64,000 nt of DNA from assembly GCF_011764445.1 (NCBI RefSeq), contig NZ_BLPG01000002.1, positions 434,001 through 498,000 on the forward strand. The letters are read 5' to 3'. Source of the stretch: Phytohabitans rumicis (GTDB taxonomy: Bacteria > Actinomycetota > Actinomycetes > Mycobacteriales > Micromonosporaceae). Below the pieces are notes generated by a model, which made no database searches, had not been told where the DNA came from, and worked only from the letters and a program-made list of their open reading frames with translations. A program made the position numbers and the translations under genes. This document shows positions 49,518-58,876 of this stretch, one piece after another (the stretch's first letter is position 1; every line of letters begins with the position of its first letter).

Positions 49518-50399
49518 TTAGCCGCGCTGGTCGGCCAGGCGGCGTTCACGGGCCGCCTGGCGGGTGGCGACCCGCGACAGGTTGCGCAGCACGGCGTCCA
49601 TGAGGCGGTCGAAGGCGCGGTCGGGCAGGACGCGGCGGGCCGCCAGGATCGGCTTGGCGCCGCGGCCCACGGCGTACCGGGTGCGCGGGCGGCGCGCGGT
49701 GGCGGCCTTGGCGACGGCGTTGGCGATCACCGATGGCGGGGACGCCTGCCCGGTCGGGTCGGCCATGAAGAACGCCGCCGCCCGCTCGGCCTGGTCGGCG
49801 TACGCGCCCTGGCCGGAGGTGGCGAGCAGGTGCTGGCCGGCGATGCCGGACCACTCGGTGGCGATCGCGCCGGGCTGGATGACGACCACGTGGATGCCGA
49901 GCGGGGCGAGTTCCATGCGCATCGAGTCGCTGAGCCCTTCGACGGCGAACTTGGTGGCGTGGTACCACCCGCCGAGCGGCTCGTAGATCTTCCCTCCGAT
50001 GGAGGAGATGTTGACGATCCGGCCGGAGCCCTGCCGGCGCATGTGCGGCAGGACGAGCTGGGTGAGCCGGGCCAGGCCGAACACGTTGACCTCGAACTGG
50101 CGGCGGGCCTCGTCCAGCGGCACGTCCTCGACCGCGCCGTACGAGCCGTAGCCGGCGTTGTTGACCAGGACGTCGACCCGCCCGGACTCGGCGACGACCT
50201 GCTCGACGAAGCCGACCATGGAGGCGTCGTCGGTCACGTCGACGCGCACCGGGCGGATGCCGACCTCGGCCAGCGGGGCCATCCGGTCCACCCGGCGGGC
50301 GGCGGCGTACACGGTGAAGCCCTGGGTCCGCAGCTTGCGGGCGGTGGCCTCGCCGATCCCCGAGGACGCGCCGGTCACGATGGCAACTTTGTCAGTCAT
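49518..50399 (-). CDS. SDR-family NAD(P)-dependent oxidoreductase
   Basis: The 293-residue classical SDR has the cofactor motif TGASSGIG, NNAGYGSYG, catalytic Ser in IVNISSIGGK, and the YHATK catalytic pair. A roughly 60-residue C-terminal extension contains basic residues. The start is the second Met, with GGGGAT 5 bp upstream. It would oxidise or reduce a hydroxyl or carbonyl group on an unknown substrate. It is divergent from a TetR regulator and its upstream DNA contains an AACTAGTT palindrome, so TetR control is likely. Confidence 0.9.
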   Translation of the reverse strand: MTDKVAIVTGASSGIGEATARKLRTQGFTVYAAARRVDRMAPLAEVGIRPVRVDVTDDASMVGFVEQVVAESGRVDVLVNNAGYGSYGAVEDVPLDEARRQFEVNVFGLARLTQLVLPHMRRQGSGRIVNISSIGGKIYEPLGGWYHATKFAVEGLSDSMRMELAPLGIHVVVIQPGAIATEWSGIAGQHLLATSGQGAYADQAERAAAFFMADPTGQASPPSVIANAVAKAATARRPRTRYAVGRGAKPILAARRVLPDRAFDRLMDAVLRNLSRVATRQAARERRLADQRG

Positions 50400-50410
50400 C
50401 AGATCCCCAT

Positions 50411-50473
50411 CCAACTAGTTGGTTACCCCAGTGTCGACACCCACCCGCCCGTTGTCAACTAAACAGTTAGAAT
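50411..50473. promoter_or_regulatory. TetR operator pair and leaderless tetR promoter
   Basis: CCAACTAGTTGG (50411-50422) is a perfect 12-bp palindrome next to the SDR start. A related AACT-AAAC-AGTT repeat (50457-50468) lies beside the regulator gene and runs into TAGAAT (50468-50473), a -10 seven nt before its ATG. The shared AACT/AGTT half-sites suggest that one regulator binds both and represses both genes. Confidence 0.6.
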
Positions 50474-50480
50474 CCGGATC

Positions 50481-51022
50481 ATGCCGCGCGACTCCACCGC
50501 CACCCGGGCCCGGATCCTCGACGCCGCGACCGCCGAGTTCGCCGCCTACGGGCTGGCCGGCGCCCGCGTCGACCGGTTGGCCGAGCGCGCCGGCGCCAAC
50601 AAGCAGCTCATCTACGCGTACTTCGGCGGCAAGGAGAAGCTCTTCGACGCGACCCTCGAACGGCACATCGAGCAGCTCCTCGACGCGGTGCCGTTCACCG
50701 CCGACGACCTCCCGGGTACGCCGCGGCGCTGTTCGACTTCGGCGTGGCCCACCCGGAGCTGGTGCGGCTGCTGCGCTGGCACACCCTCGAACGCCCCGGC
50801 GAGCTGGCCCGGCTGGAGCAGACCATGGGCTCGACCGCGCGCAAGCTGGCCGCGCTGGCGCAGGCGCAGGAGGCCGGCAAGGTGGACGCCACGCTCCCGC
50901 CGGCCGAGCTGCTGGCCGTGATCGTCAGCCTGGCGCAGGCCGTCGACGACCCGGCCCCGGCGGCCCTCGCCGTACGGCGGGAGACGGTGGCGACCACCGT
51001 ACGGCGGCTGGTCACGCCGTGA
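50481..51022 (+). CDS. TetR-family transcriptional regulator, one frameshift
   Basis: The N-terminal HTH is clear (TRARILDAATAEFAAYGLAGARVDRLAERAGANKQLIYAYFGGKEKLF is the family pattern). One base is missing in the G3 at 50714-50716, after which the frame continues GYAAALFDFGVAHPELVRLLRWHTLERPG to the natural end. The restored length is about 180 residues, typical for TetR. It is divergent from the SDR gene, with palindromic operators between them, so it is the likely autorepressor and SDR repressor. The mRNA is probably leaderless. Confidence 0.85.
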
Positions 51023-51029
51023 CGGCCGG

Positions 51030-52312
51030 CTACTTCGGCGGCTCGGCGGAGGTCCAGGCCGGCAGCGGGAGCGGCCGGTCCAGCAGGAACGACCGCAGCA
51101 GGCTCAGGTACAGCTCCGGCCGGTCGCTGGAGATCGCGTGGCCGGCACCCTTGACGTACACCAGCGTGGCCCGCGGCAGCGTGCGCTTGTAGTCGTAGGT
51201 CACGGCCCACTTCTTGTAGTCGCCCTCGGCGCGGACGACCAGCGCCGGCACGGGTACGGAGCGCAGCGCCGGCCGCGGGTCCGGCACCTGCTCGGCGTCC
51301 AGGCTGGTGTACTGGTTGACCCAGAACCCGGCCGCGTTGTCCGGGGCGTGCAGCGGCGGGGCACCCGGGTACTGGGCGGCCGGCGCGGCGGTCAGCAGGA
51401 TCTGGCGCAGCAGCTCGTCGGCCTCGGCGTCGCCGAGCAGCGCGTGCGCGGCCCGCGGGTTGATCGCCTGTAGCAGCGTGGCGGCGATGAAGCGAGGCCG
51501 GTACGCCAGCGCGTCGATCGCGTCCTCCTGCGCGGGCGTGAGGCGGTCCCAGATGTCGCCGGTGTTCCCGTCCGGGAACGCGCCCTCCCACAGCGCGCCC
51601 GGCGAGGTGAACACCACCCGGGCCACCCGGTCGGGGTGGGCGGCCAGGTAGTACGCGGCCAGGATGCCGCCCCACGACTGTCCGATGAGGACCACCTGCT
51701 CGGCGCCGATGGCCTGGCGTACGGCCTCCAGGTCGGCGACGTGCCGGGCGACCGTGTACCCGGTCACGTCCGCCAGCCGGGTGGAGCGGCCGGCGCCGAG
51801 CTGGTCGTACTCGTACACGTCGAACCCGTCGGCGGCCAGGGCCCGGCCGGTGGCGTCGATGCCGTCGCCGGGCGTGCCCGGCCCGCCGTGCAGGAAGATC
51901 ACCGGCGTCGGCCGGGGCGTGCCGCGCGCGGGCGCCTTCGTGTACGCCAGACGCGAGCCGGTGGGCAGGTCCCAGTAGCGGGTGCCGGGCGGCGCGGGCA
52001 CGGCGGTGGCGGTGGCAGCGGCTGGAAGACCGTCACGGCCGCGAGGCCCGCGGTGGCCAGCGCGAGGACGCCGGCCAGCACGCCGGCCGCGCGGAACGGG
52101 CGGCGGCCGGGGCGCAGCAGCGCGAACACCGGCCAGCCGAGCAGGAACGCGACGGCGGCCAGCGCGGCGAGGCCGGCGGCGGACAGCAGCGGGATGGTGG
52201 CGGTGGCCGCGGCGGTGCCCAGGAACGCCAGGGCGCCCGCGCCGAGGGCCAGCGGGACGGTCAGGAGCAGCAGCATGCCGCCGGCGGTGCGGCGGAGAAG
52301 GGTGCGTGGCAT
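51030..52312 (-). CDS. Membrane-anchored alpha/beta hydrolase, one frameshift
   Basis: An N-terminal membrane part of three or four helices (MLLLLTVPLALGAGALAFLG, IPLLSAAGLAALAAVAFLLGW, GVLAGVLALATAGLAAVTVF) runs through a proline linker into an alpha/beta hydrolase of the proline iminopeptidase/haloalkane dehalogenase type. The hydrolase has FLHGGPGTPGD, the nucleophile in IGQSWGGIL and a GAGHAISSD histidine. One base is missing at about 52002-52006, inside the linker; restored length is about 427 residues. Without restoration the hydrolase could still start at a GTG (52001). The substrate is unknown. Confidence 0.78.
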
Positions 52313-52423
52313 GTGGACCACGCTATGCGGACGAAACAGACTTTCCGTCCTTCCGTGGGACGGTTCTCCGGCGCCTCGGAACACCCGCGCGGCGGGCCCG
52401 CTCCCCCGCCGTACGGCGGGGTG

Positions 52424-53077
52424 TCAGCGCACGCCGGGGCGGATCAGGCCGGCCTCGTACGCGGCGATGGTGGCCTGCACGCGGTCCCGGACGCCGAGCT
52501 TGCCGAGGATGACCGCGACGTGGTCCTTGACCGTGGCCGGGCTGATCCCGAGCGCCCCGGCGACCTCCACGTTGGACAGTCCACGCGCGACCTGGCGGAG
52601 CACGTCCGTCTCCCGGGGGGTGAGCGCGGCCAGCCGTTCGGCGTCCCCCGGGCCCGGACCGGCCGCGAACCGGTCGATCAGCCGCCGCGTGACCCCCGGG
52701 TCGAGCAGCGCGTCGCCGCCCGCCACCACCCGCACCGCGTCGACCACCCGCTCCGGGTCCGCGTCCTTGAGCACGAACCCGGCGGCGCCGGCCCGCAGCG
52801 CGGCGAAGACGTACTCGTCCAGGCCGAAGGTGGTCAGCACCACCACCCGGGTGGCCGGCACCTCGGCGATGATCCGCGCGGTCGCGGTCAGCCCGTCGAG
52901 GCCCGGCATCCGGATGTCGAGCACGGCCACGTCCGGCCGCAGCGCGCGGACCTGCGCCACGGCGGCCGCGCCGTCGGCGCTCTGCCCGACCACCTCGATG
53001 TCGGGCTCGGCGGCGAGCACGGCCGCGATGCCGGCCCGCACAATGGCCTGGTCGTCGGCAACCAAGACACGGATCAT
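52424..53077 (-). CDS. NarL/FixJ-family response regulator
   Basis: The 217-residue protein has a receiver domain (VLVADDQAIVRAG; phospho-acceptor Asp in VAVLDIRMPG; VLTTF switch Thr; LKDA lysine) and a C-terminal LuxR-type HTH (LTPRETDVLRQVARGLSNVEVAGALGISPATVKDHVAVIL). It is encoded 7 bp after the sensor kinase gene and is its cognate regulator. Typical targets are nearby transport or stress genes; none can be named. Confidence 0.95.
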   Translation of the reverse strand: MIRVLVADDQAIVRAGIAAVLAAEPDIEVVGQSADGAAAVAQVRALRPDVAVLDIRMPGLDGLTATARIIAEVPATRVVVLTTFGLDEYVFAALRAGAAGFVLKDADPERVVDAVRVVAGGDALLDPGVTRRLIDRFAAGPGPGDAERLAALTPRETDVLRQVARGLSNVEVAGALGISPATVKDHVAVILGKLGVRDRVQATIAAYEAGLIRPGVR

Positions 53078-53084
53078 GCGCCCA

Positions 53085-55215
53085 TCATCCCGGCAGCCAG
53101 ACCGTGGCCGCCTCCGGTACGGACCGGGTGACCGCGCCGCCGGCCGCGTCTGCCAGCTCCCGCAGCCGCCCGCCGTCCATGCCGCCGCCCGGCCACGTCG
53201 CGGACAGCCGCACGCCGTCCGGCAGGTACGTCACCGCGAGCGCGCCCTCCTCCCGCAGCAGCGCGTCGGCCAGCCGGTAGCCGGCCACCTCCACCTCCCC
53301 GGGCAGCGCCCGCCGCTGCCCCGCGTACCGGATCGCGGCCCGGCGCCGGGCGGCCAGCACCGCGGCACCGGCCAGGGTGGGCGGCGGCTCGTCGTCGACG
53401 CCGTCCGCGCGCAACTCGGTCAGCAGCTCCCGCATCGCGGCGAGCCCGGCCCGCGCCCCGGCCAGCACCTCCGGCAGCCGCCCCGCCTCCGCCGCCGCCA
53501 CCGCGGCCGCCGCGTGCCGCCGGGCCGTGCCGCGCAGCCCGGCCGCGATCCGCGCCCGCTCGGCCCGCGCCGCCGCCGCGGCCTCCCCTCGGTCGCCGCC
53601 CGCCCCGCCGCGCGCCGGCCCCGCCGGGCCCGCGCCCACACCCCGAGCGCCCAGGCCAGCAGCGCGGGTACGGCCAGCACCGCCGAGAAGATCGCCCAGC
53701 CGGCCACGACGTCCCCGGTGATGCCGTTGATCAGGACGAAGCCGTCCACCGCGCCGATCGCGAGCGGCGCCGGCCAGCCGCGCCGCGGAAGGTGAGCCCC
53801 ACCGAGTACGCCAGCACGAGTTGCACCCACAGCGTGAAGATCAGCAGGTCGGTGCCCTCGTACGGGGTCCAGCCGGCCCGCTCGGCGCCCAGCCAGGCCA
53901 GCAGCACCGCCAGGTTGGCGAGCGTGGCGCGCATCGGGGCCACCCGCCGCCAGCGCAGCGGGGCGGCGAAGAGCACCAGCAGGAGCAGCAGCAGCGCGGT
54001 CCCCGGCGCGGGCCGCCCCAGCGGGTCGGGGTCGTTGCCGGGCAGCAGGCCGGCTCCGGCCGGCAGCGCCACGGCCAGCACGGTCAGCGCCCAGTCCAGC
54101 GCCGCCGGCCCCCGCCAGGCCGGCCGGCGCCCGGCCGCCGGCGCGTCCATCGGCAGGTCGGCCCGCACCGCCCAGCCGCCGTCGCGCGGGCCGGCCGCCA
54201 GGGTGCCGCCGGCCGCCTCGACCGCCCCGCGCAGTCCGGAAAGGCCCGCGCCGCTGCCCACGTCCGGCGCGGCCGCCGAGCCGCCACCGTCCACGACGGA
54301 CACGGTCAGGCGGTCGCCGTCCGGGGCGAGGCGGACGGCGACCGGGGCGCCGCCGGCGTACCGGGCCGTGTTGGTCAGCGCCTCCCGCACCACCCGGTAC
54401 GCGATCGCCGCCACGTCCGGCGGCACGGTCCCGGCCGGACGGGCGTACGCCACCTCGGGCCGCTCGGCCACCAGCGCGTCGATCCCGTCCAGCCCCGCCG
54501 CCTCGCCTTCCCCCGCTTCCTCGACCTCGATCAGGCGGTCCAGCTCGGCCAGCGCCAGCGTGCCGGCCCGCACCGCGTGGTCGGCCGCCTCCGCCGCCAG
54601 GTCCGGGTCGCCGAGCCGGGCCGCCGCGGCCGCCGACACCACGATCCCGGTCAGCCGGTGGGCGGCCACGTCGTGCAGCTCGGCGGCCAGCCGGCGGCGC
54701 TCCCCCGCCGCCGCGTGCCGCGCGATCGCCGCCGACCCCGCCGCGAACGCCGCCCGCGCGGCCCGATCGGCGCGCCTCCGCCGCCGCGAGCGCCCCCACA
54801 CCCACACCACCGCCGCACCGGCGACCGCCATCACCCCGTACCCGATGACCGCGCGGACCGACGTGGCACGGACGGCGACGGTCGCGCCGAGCGCGAGCAC
54901 CGTGGCCGCGGCGCCGGCGACCGCGCGACCGGCCGTGCGCGCGGCGGCGAGCCCGAAGAGCGCGACGCCCGCCGCCGCGAAGCCGACGGGCGCCCGCCAC
55001 CCCAGGCCCGCGCCGAGCGGCACGGCGGCCGCCAGGGTGGCCGCGAGCGCCAGGCCGGGCGCGGCGCGGCGGCGCACGAGCGCGCCGCACGCCACCGCCG
55101 TGCCGAGCACCACCAGCGCCACCCCCGCCGGGGACGCGGGCTCGTCCAGGAGTACGGGGACCACCGGCCACCAGGCGAACTGCAGCACCGCGAACGCGGC
55201 CGGGAGCCTCCACAC
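53085..55215 (-). CDS. Tandem sensor histidine kinase (second module degenerate), two frameshifts
   Basis: The first half is a full HisKA_3/HATPase kinase: four or five membrane helices, the H-box ERRRLAAELHDVAAHRL (His181), N-box REALTNTARYAGG and G-box GSGAGLSGLRGA. A second set of membrane helices (about residues 375-540) and a second kinase-like module follow. In that module the H-box reads ERARIAAGLRGTARRH, with the LHD replaced, and the N-box is lost. Single missing bases at about 53783-53795 and in C4 at 53585-53588 interrupt the gene; restored length is about 710 residues. The start is GTG. The degenerate half may be a sensory or dimer-stabilising pseudokinase. Confidence 0.82.
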
Positions 55216-55237
55216 ACCACCGATTGTCCGCCCCGCC

Positions 55238-55243
55238 TATCGT
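55238..55243 (+). promoter_or_regulatory. -10 element of a leaderless MDR-gene promoter
   Basis: TATCGT (TAnnnT) is followed by 6 nt and then the GTG start of the oxidoreductase gene. No ribosome site is visible, so a leaderless mRNA is expected. The region is only 34 bp wide and also serves the divergent kinase gene. Confidence 0.5.
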
Positions 55244-55249
55244 GAACGC

Positions 55250-56257
55250 GTGCGAGCGGTCATCCAGGATCGGTACGGTGCCCCGGACGCGCTGCGCGTC
55301 GACGACGTCGAAACGCCCGTGCCCCGCGACGACGAGGTGCTGGTCCAGGTGCGGGCCGCGTCGGTCCACCCGGACGTGTGGCACGTGGTGACCGGGCGCC
55401 CGGCCGCCCTCCGGCTGATGGGCTCGGGCCTGCTCCGTCCACAGTGTAGAGTCCCGGGCACCGATCTGGCCGGCGTCGTGGCCGCGGTCGGCGCGCGCGT
55501 GACCGGCTTCCGGCCCGGCGACGAGGTCTTCGGCGACAGCCTGCGCGGGTTCTCCTGGCGCAACGGCGGCGCCTACGCCGAGTACGCGGCCGCCCCGGAG
55601 GACGGGCTCGCGCACAAGCCCGCCAACGTCACGTTCGAGCAGGCGGCCGCGGTGCCGACGACCGGGTACATCGCGCTGCTCAACCTCCCGGCCGGCCGGC
55701 TGCGACCGGGCCAGCGGGTGCTCGTCAACGGGGCCGCCGGCGGGGTCGGGGCCATCGTCGTGCAGATCCTCAGATCGCACGGCGCGCACGTGACCGGCGT
55801 CGAGCACACCCGCAAGCTGGACCTGCTCCGGTCGTTGGGCGCCGACGCGGTCGTCGACTACACCACGGACGACTTCACCCGCGGCGACCAGCGGTACGAC
55901 CTGATCGTCGACATCCCCGGCAACCACCCGTACGCGGCCGTCCGGCGGGCGCTGGCCCCGGACGGCACGTATGTCCTCATCGGACACGACCACTTCGGCC
56001 AGGTGGGCCGGCGCTGGCTGGGCAGCCTGCCCCGGTTCGGCGGGCTGGCCCTGCGGTCGCTGTTCGCACCCCAGCTGCGCAAGGGCGAGCCGGCCAGCCG
56101 GCGCAAGAAGGAGGCGATGGCGGCCCTGCGCGGCTACCTCGAGTCCGGGGCGCTCACCCCGGTCATCGACCGCGCGTACCCCCTCGCCGAGGCGGGCGAG
56201 GCCATCCGCCACCTGGCCGAGGACGAACCCCTCGGCCGCGTCGTCCTGACGGTGTGA
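55250..56257 (+). CDS. MDR-superfamily NAD(P)-dependent oxidoreductase
   Basis: The 335-residue protein has a GroES-like domain (VIQDRYGAPDALRVDDVETPVP..., VPGTDLAGVVAAVGARVTGFRPGDEVFGD) and a Rossmann domain with NGAAGGVGAIVVQIL. It lacks the catalytic and structural zinc cysteine pattern, as in quinone oxidoreductases and related reductases. It would use NADPH to reduce an enone, quinone or similar compound. The mRNA is probably leaderless. Its stop abuts copy 6 of the palindromic repeat. Confidence 0.88.
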   Translation: MRAVIQDRYGAPDALRVDDVETPVPRDDEVLVQVRAASVHPDVWHVVTGRPAALRLMGSGLLRPQCRVPGTDLAGVVAAVGARVTGFRPGDEVFGDSLRGFSWRNGGAYAEYAAAPEDGLAHKPANVTFEQAAAVPTTGYIALLNLPAGRLRPGQRVLVNGAAGGVGAIVVQILRSHGAHVTGVEHTRKLDLLRSLGADAVVDYTTDDFTRGDQRYDLIVDIPGNHPYAAVRRALAPDGTYVLIGHDHFGQVGRRWLGSLPRFGGLALRSLFAPQLRKGEPASRRKKEAMAALRGYLESGALTPVIDRAYPLAEAGEAIRHLAEDEPLGRVVLTV

Positions 56258-56299
56258 CCACGGCCATATGCCCTTGATCGACGGGCAATCCCTTGATCG
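56258..56299 (+). repeat. 97-bp palindromic repeat, copy 6 (right half only)
   Basis: Only B' (56258-56280) and A' (56281-56299) are present; the first base follows directly after the TGA of the oxidoreductase gene. The left half is absent. Its ATATG variant in the arm matches that of copy 4. It may be a truncated insertion or a remnant. Confidence 0.8.
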
Positions 56300-56332
56300 G
56301 CGCGGGCCAGCTCACCGCCGCCCGCCCGGCCC

Positions 56333-56348
56333 CCTACCCAGGGGTAGG
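56333..56348. promoter_or_regulatory. CCTACCC-AG-GGGTAGG inverted repeat upstream of deacetylase
   Basis: These are perfect 7-bp arms with a 2-nt centre, 50 bp before the deacetylase ATG. A TACCC/GGGTA dyad of the same type (60893-60915) lies between the DUF1269 and second LuxR-type genes, so a common regulator is possible. Confidence 0.4.
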
Positions 56349-56397
56349 TCTGTGGGGCGATGCGCGGAACATGATCTACCACCTATCCTCGCTCCGC

Positions 56398-57239
56398 ATG
56401 GGGAAGATCGACGGGGGCTGCTGCGGCGCGCGTTGACGGTCGCGGCGGGGATTTCGGCGGGTGCGGCGCTCACCCGGATACCGGACCTGGTCACGTCGGA
56501 CCGGTTGCCGCTGGGCGGCGGCTACGCGCCGGCGGGTGTCGCCAGTGGATGGTCGCCGCGCGGCGGGCTGAACGTGCGCTGGCATGTGCCGACGGAGCAG
56601 CCGTTCGTGGCGCTGACGTTCGACGACGGCCCGGGGCCACAGTGGACGCCGATGGTGCTGGACGTGCTCGACCGGCACCGGGCGCCGGCGACGTTCTTCG
56701 TGGTCGGGGAGCGGCTGACCCGGCACGAGGACCTGATGCGGCACCGGATCGGCCGGCACGAGTTGGGCAACCACACCTGGGCGCACCGCGACCTGGGCAA
56801 GCTTGACGAGGCGGGGGTGCGCGACCAGCTGCTGCGTACCCACGTGGCCATCCGCCGGGTCGCCGGCTACCCGCCGACCCTCATGCGGCCGCCGTGGGGC
56901 CACCTGGGCGGCAGCACGCTCGTCATCGCCGACGAGTTCGAGTACGACGTGGTGATGTGGTCGCACCAGATGCGCGAGAAGCGGTACGCCCACAATCCGC
57001 CGGCGCAGGCGCGGGACATCGTCGACAACGTCCAGCCGGGCTCCATCGTGCTGGCCCACGACATCGGGGCCCGGCACCGCCTGGTCGCCCTCAACCAGCT
57101 CGACGCCATCCTCAATGGACTGCACCGGCGCGGCCTGCGCCCGGTCACCGTGTCCACGCTGATCGCCGCCGCCGCCGCGGGCCGCGCGTCGATCAAGGAC
57201 TTTCGCGCCGATCAAGGGCAAATGGCCGCGGAAAAGTGA
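56398..57239 (+). CDS. Polysaccharide deacetylase (NodB domain), one frameshift
   Basis: The NodB catalytic motifs are LTFDDGPGP (metal and base Asp), NHTWAHRDL (metal His pair) and RPPWG. After the ATG one base is missing, in G4 at 56400-56403 or G5 at 56413-56417; restoring it yields MGKIDGGLLRRALTVAAGISAG, an N-terminal membrane anchor or signal. The restored length is about 280 residues. The enzyme would de-N-acetylate cell-wall or extracellular glycans. The last 17 or so codons (from SIKDFRADQGQ) are copy 7 of the palindromic repeat, so the native C-terminus was probably overwritten. Confidence 0.85.
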
Positions 57240-57286
57240 TCAAACCACGACCGTTCGCCCTTGATCGGCGAGCGAGCCCTTGATCG
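57190..57286 (+). repeat. 97-bp palindromic repeat, copy 7 (complete, reaching into a CDS)
   Basis: All modules are present: A 57190-57208, B 57209-57231, loop AAAAGTGATCAAA 57232-57244, B' 57245-57267 and A' 57268-57286. The first 50 bp are translated as the C-terminal tail of the deacetylase, whose TGA falls inside the loop. The 3' end lies 31 bp before the amphi-Trp gene stop, so it sits between convergent genes. Confidence 0.92.
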
Positions 57287-57316
57287 ACGCGCGGCCCGCG
57301 GCGCCCGAGCGGGCCC

Positions 57317-57589
57317 CTAGCGGGCGCGGCGGCGGGCGGGGCGGGGGTTTGGCCGGGCCGTCGGGGCGGTCGACCACTTCAGTTCCAGCTCGATCTCGAT
57401 CTCGTCGCCGTCGACCTCCACCTCGAACTCGGTGTGCAGCTCGTCCGGGACGACCAGCTTCACCTCGAGCCCGGCGACCTTCACCTCGACCTCCGGGCCC
57501 TCGTCGAGCGCGCTCGCGAGCGCGGACAGCGCCTCTGCCACCTGCTTGCGGGTCAGGCTGGCCTTGCGTTCCACCTTGACGTTCGCCAC
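57317..57589 (-). CDS. Amphi-Trp domain protein
   Basis: The 90-residue protein (MANVKVERKASLTRKQVAEALSALASAL...) matches the amphi-Trp domain. It has an N-terminal helix, acidic beta strands (ELHTEFEVEVDGDEIEIELELKW) and the single characteristic Trp, then a basic proline-rich tail. The function is unknown. The GTG start is supported by AGGAGG 7 bp upstream. It lies just downstream of the diacylglycerol-kinase-like gene and is probably co-transcribed. Confidence 0.82.
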   Translation of the reverse strand: MANVKVERKASLTRKQVAEALSALASALDEGPEVEVKVAGLEVKLVVPDELHTEFEVEVDGDEIEIELELKWSTAPTARPNPRPARRRAR

Positions 57590-57603
57590 CGCGGTGCCTC
57601 CTG

Positions 57604-58869
57604 TCACACGACGTAGCGGTCGACCGAATCGCGACCGAGGGCGATCTGGGCGAGGGCCCGGGCGGCGTCCCAGGCACCGGCGGGGGCCGCGGCGGACGGG
57701 GAGGCGCCCGGATGCTGGCGCGCCACCCGTACGCGCAGCACGCCGGGCCGGACGCGGAAGCAGAGCGGCGGTTGCAGCACGGCGGCCTCGCCGTCGATGC
57801 CGGCCGGCACCGGGGCGCTGGCCTGCACGTCGAACTCCGGCGCGGACCATTCGCGCAAGGGCCGCGCCATCGCTGAGGTGCCGACCACGGTCACGCCCAA
57901 CACGCCCTCGTCGACGCGTGGCCGGGTGCCGGAGCCGATCGCGTTGCCGAGCCGGTACCGGTTGTTGGAGACCAGGATGGCCGCGCCCAGGTCGTGCTCG
58001 TGCCCGTCCGGCTCGGTCCAGCGCAGGGCGACCGGGCGTTCCGGGTCGAGCACCTCCGGCGCCGTCGCGAGCAGCGTACGGATCTTGGTGTCACGGTACT
58101 CGGCGCGCTGGACCGCTTCGGCGTACAGGCCCAGCGAGACGTTGTTGACGAACACCTCGCCGTTCACCTCGCCCAGGTCGACGCGGTGTTCGCTGCCGTC
58201 GACGAACGCGTCGAGGGCGCCCACCACGTCGTTGCGGTCGACGCCGAGGTCCAGCGCGAAGTGGTTGCGGGTGCCGGCCGGGACGCAGGCGTACGGCAGC
58301 CGGGCCTCGGCGGCGATCGACGCGACGACGGCCTGCGAGCCGTCGCCCCCGGCCATGGCGAGCGCGTCGGCGCCGCGCGAGATCGCGGCGCGTACCAGGG
58401 CCCGCAGGTCGTCCCCCGGGTGCAACTCGACCGGCTCGATGCCGCGCCGGCGGGCCTCGGCGGCGAGCCCGAAGCGCTCGGCCTTGCCGCCCCCGGACCG
58501 GGGGTTGAGGAAGAGCACCGGGTGGCGCGGCCGGTCCGCCGCCGGGCGGCGCACGTGGACCGTGAACGCCACGCGGGCCGCCGCGAGGGCGAGCGCCACC
58601 CCGGCCACGACCACGACCAGCACCGGGATCCGGCCGGTGAGCAGCAGCACGGCCGCGACGATCAGCGCCACCAGCGCGACCGCGAGCGCGACCGCCCGGC
58701 GGGCGCCGCGGCGCAGGACGCCGTACCAGCCGCTGACCACCGCGAGGACGACGCAGCCGAGCACGGCCAGCCCGCGCGGCAGCTCCTCGACCACGGCGAC
58801 CAGCGCCACGATGAGCGTGGCCGGCGCGGCCAGCAGAGCCACGATCGCCGCTACCCGCCTGCGGGCCAT
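57604..58869 (-). CDS. Diacylglycerol/lipid kinase-family protein
   Basis: Three N-terminal membrane helices (residues 5-100) are followed by a DAGK catalytic domain: LFLNPRSGGGKAERF, the nucleotide-binding AMAGGDGSQAVV (GGDGT type), VPAGTRNHFALDLG and VNNVSLGLYAEAV. It likely phosphorylates a lipid or sphingoid substrate at the membrane. At 421 residues it is longer than DgkB because of the membrane part. It follows the DUF2252 gene by 7 bp. Confidence 0.9.
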   Translation of the reverse strand: MARRRVAAIVALLAAPATLIVALVAVVEELPRGLAVLGCVVLAVVSGWYGVLRRGARRAVALAVALVALIVAAVLLLTGRIPVLVVVVAGVALALAAARVAFTVHVRRPAADRPRHPVLFLNPRSGGGKAERFGLAAEARRRGIEPVELHPGDDLRALVRAAISRGADALAMAGGDGSQAVVASIAAEARLPYACVPAGTRNHFALDLGVDRNDVVGALDAFVDGSEHRVDLGEVNGEVFVNNVSLGLYAEAVQRAEYRDTKIRTLLATAPEVLDPERPVALRWTEPDGHEHDLGAAILVSNNRYRLGNAIGSGTRPRVDEGVLGVTVVGTSAMARPLREWSAPEFDVQASAPVPAGIDGEAAVLQPPLCFRVRPGVLRVRVARQHPGASPSAAAPAGAWDAARALAQIALGRDSVDRYVV

Positions 58870-58876
58870 CGGGGCG

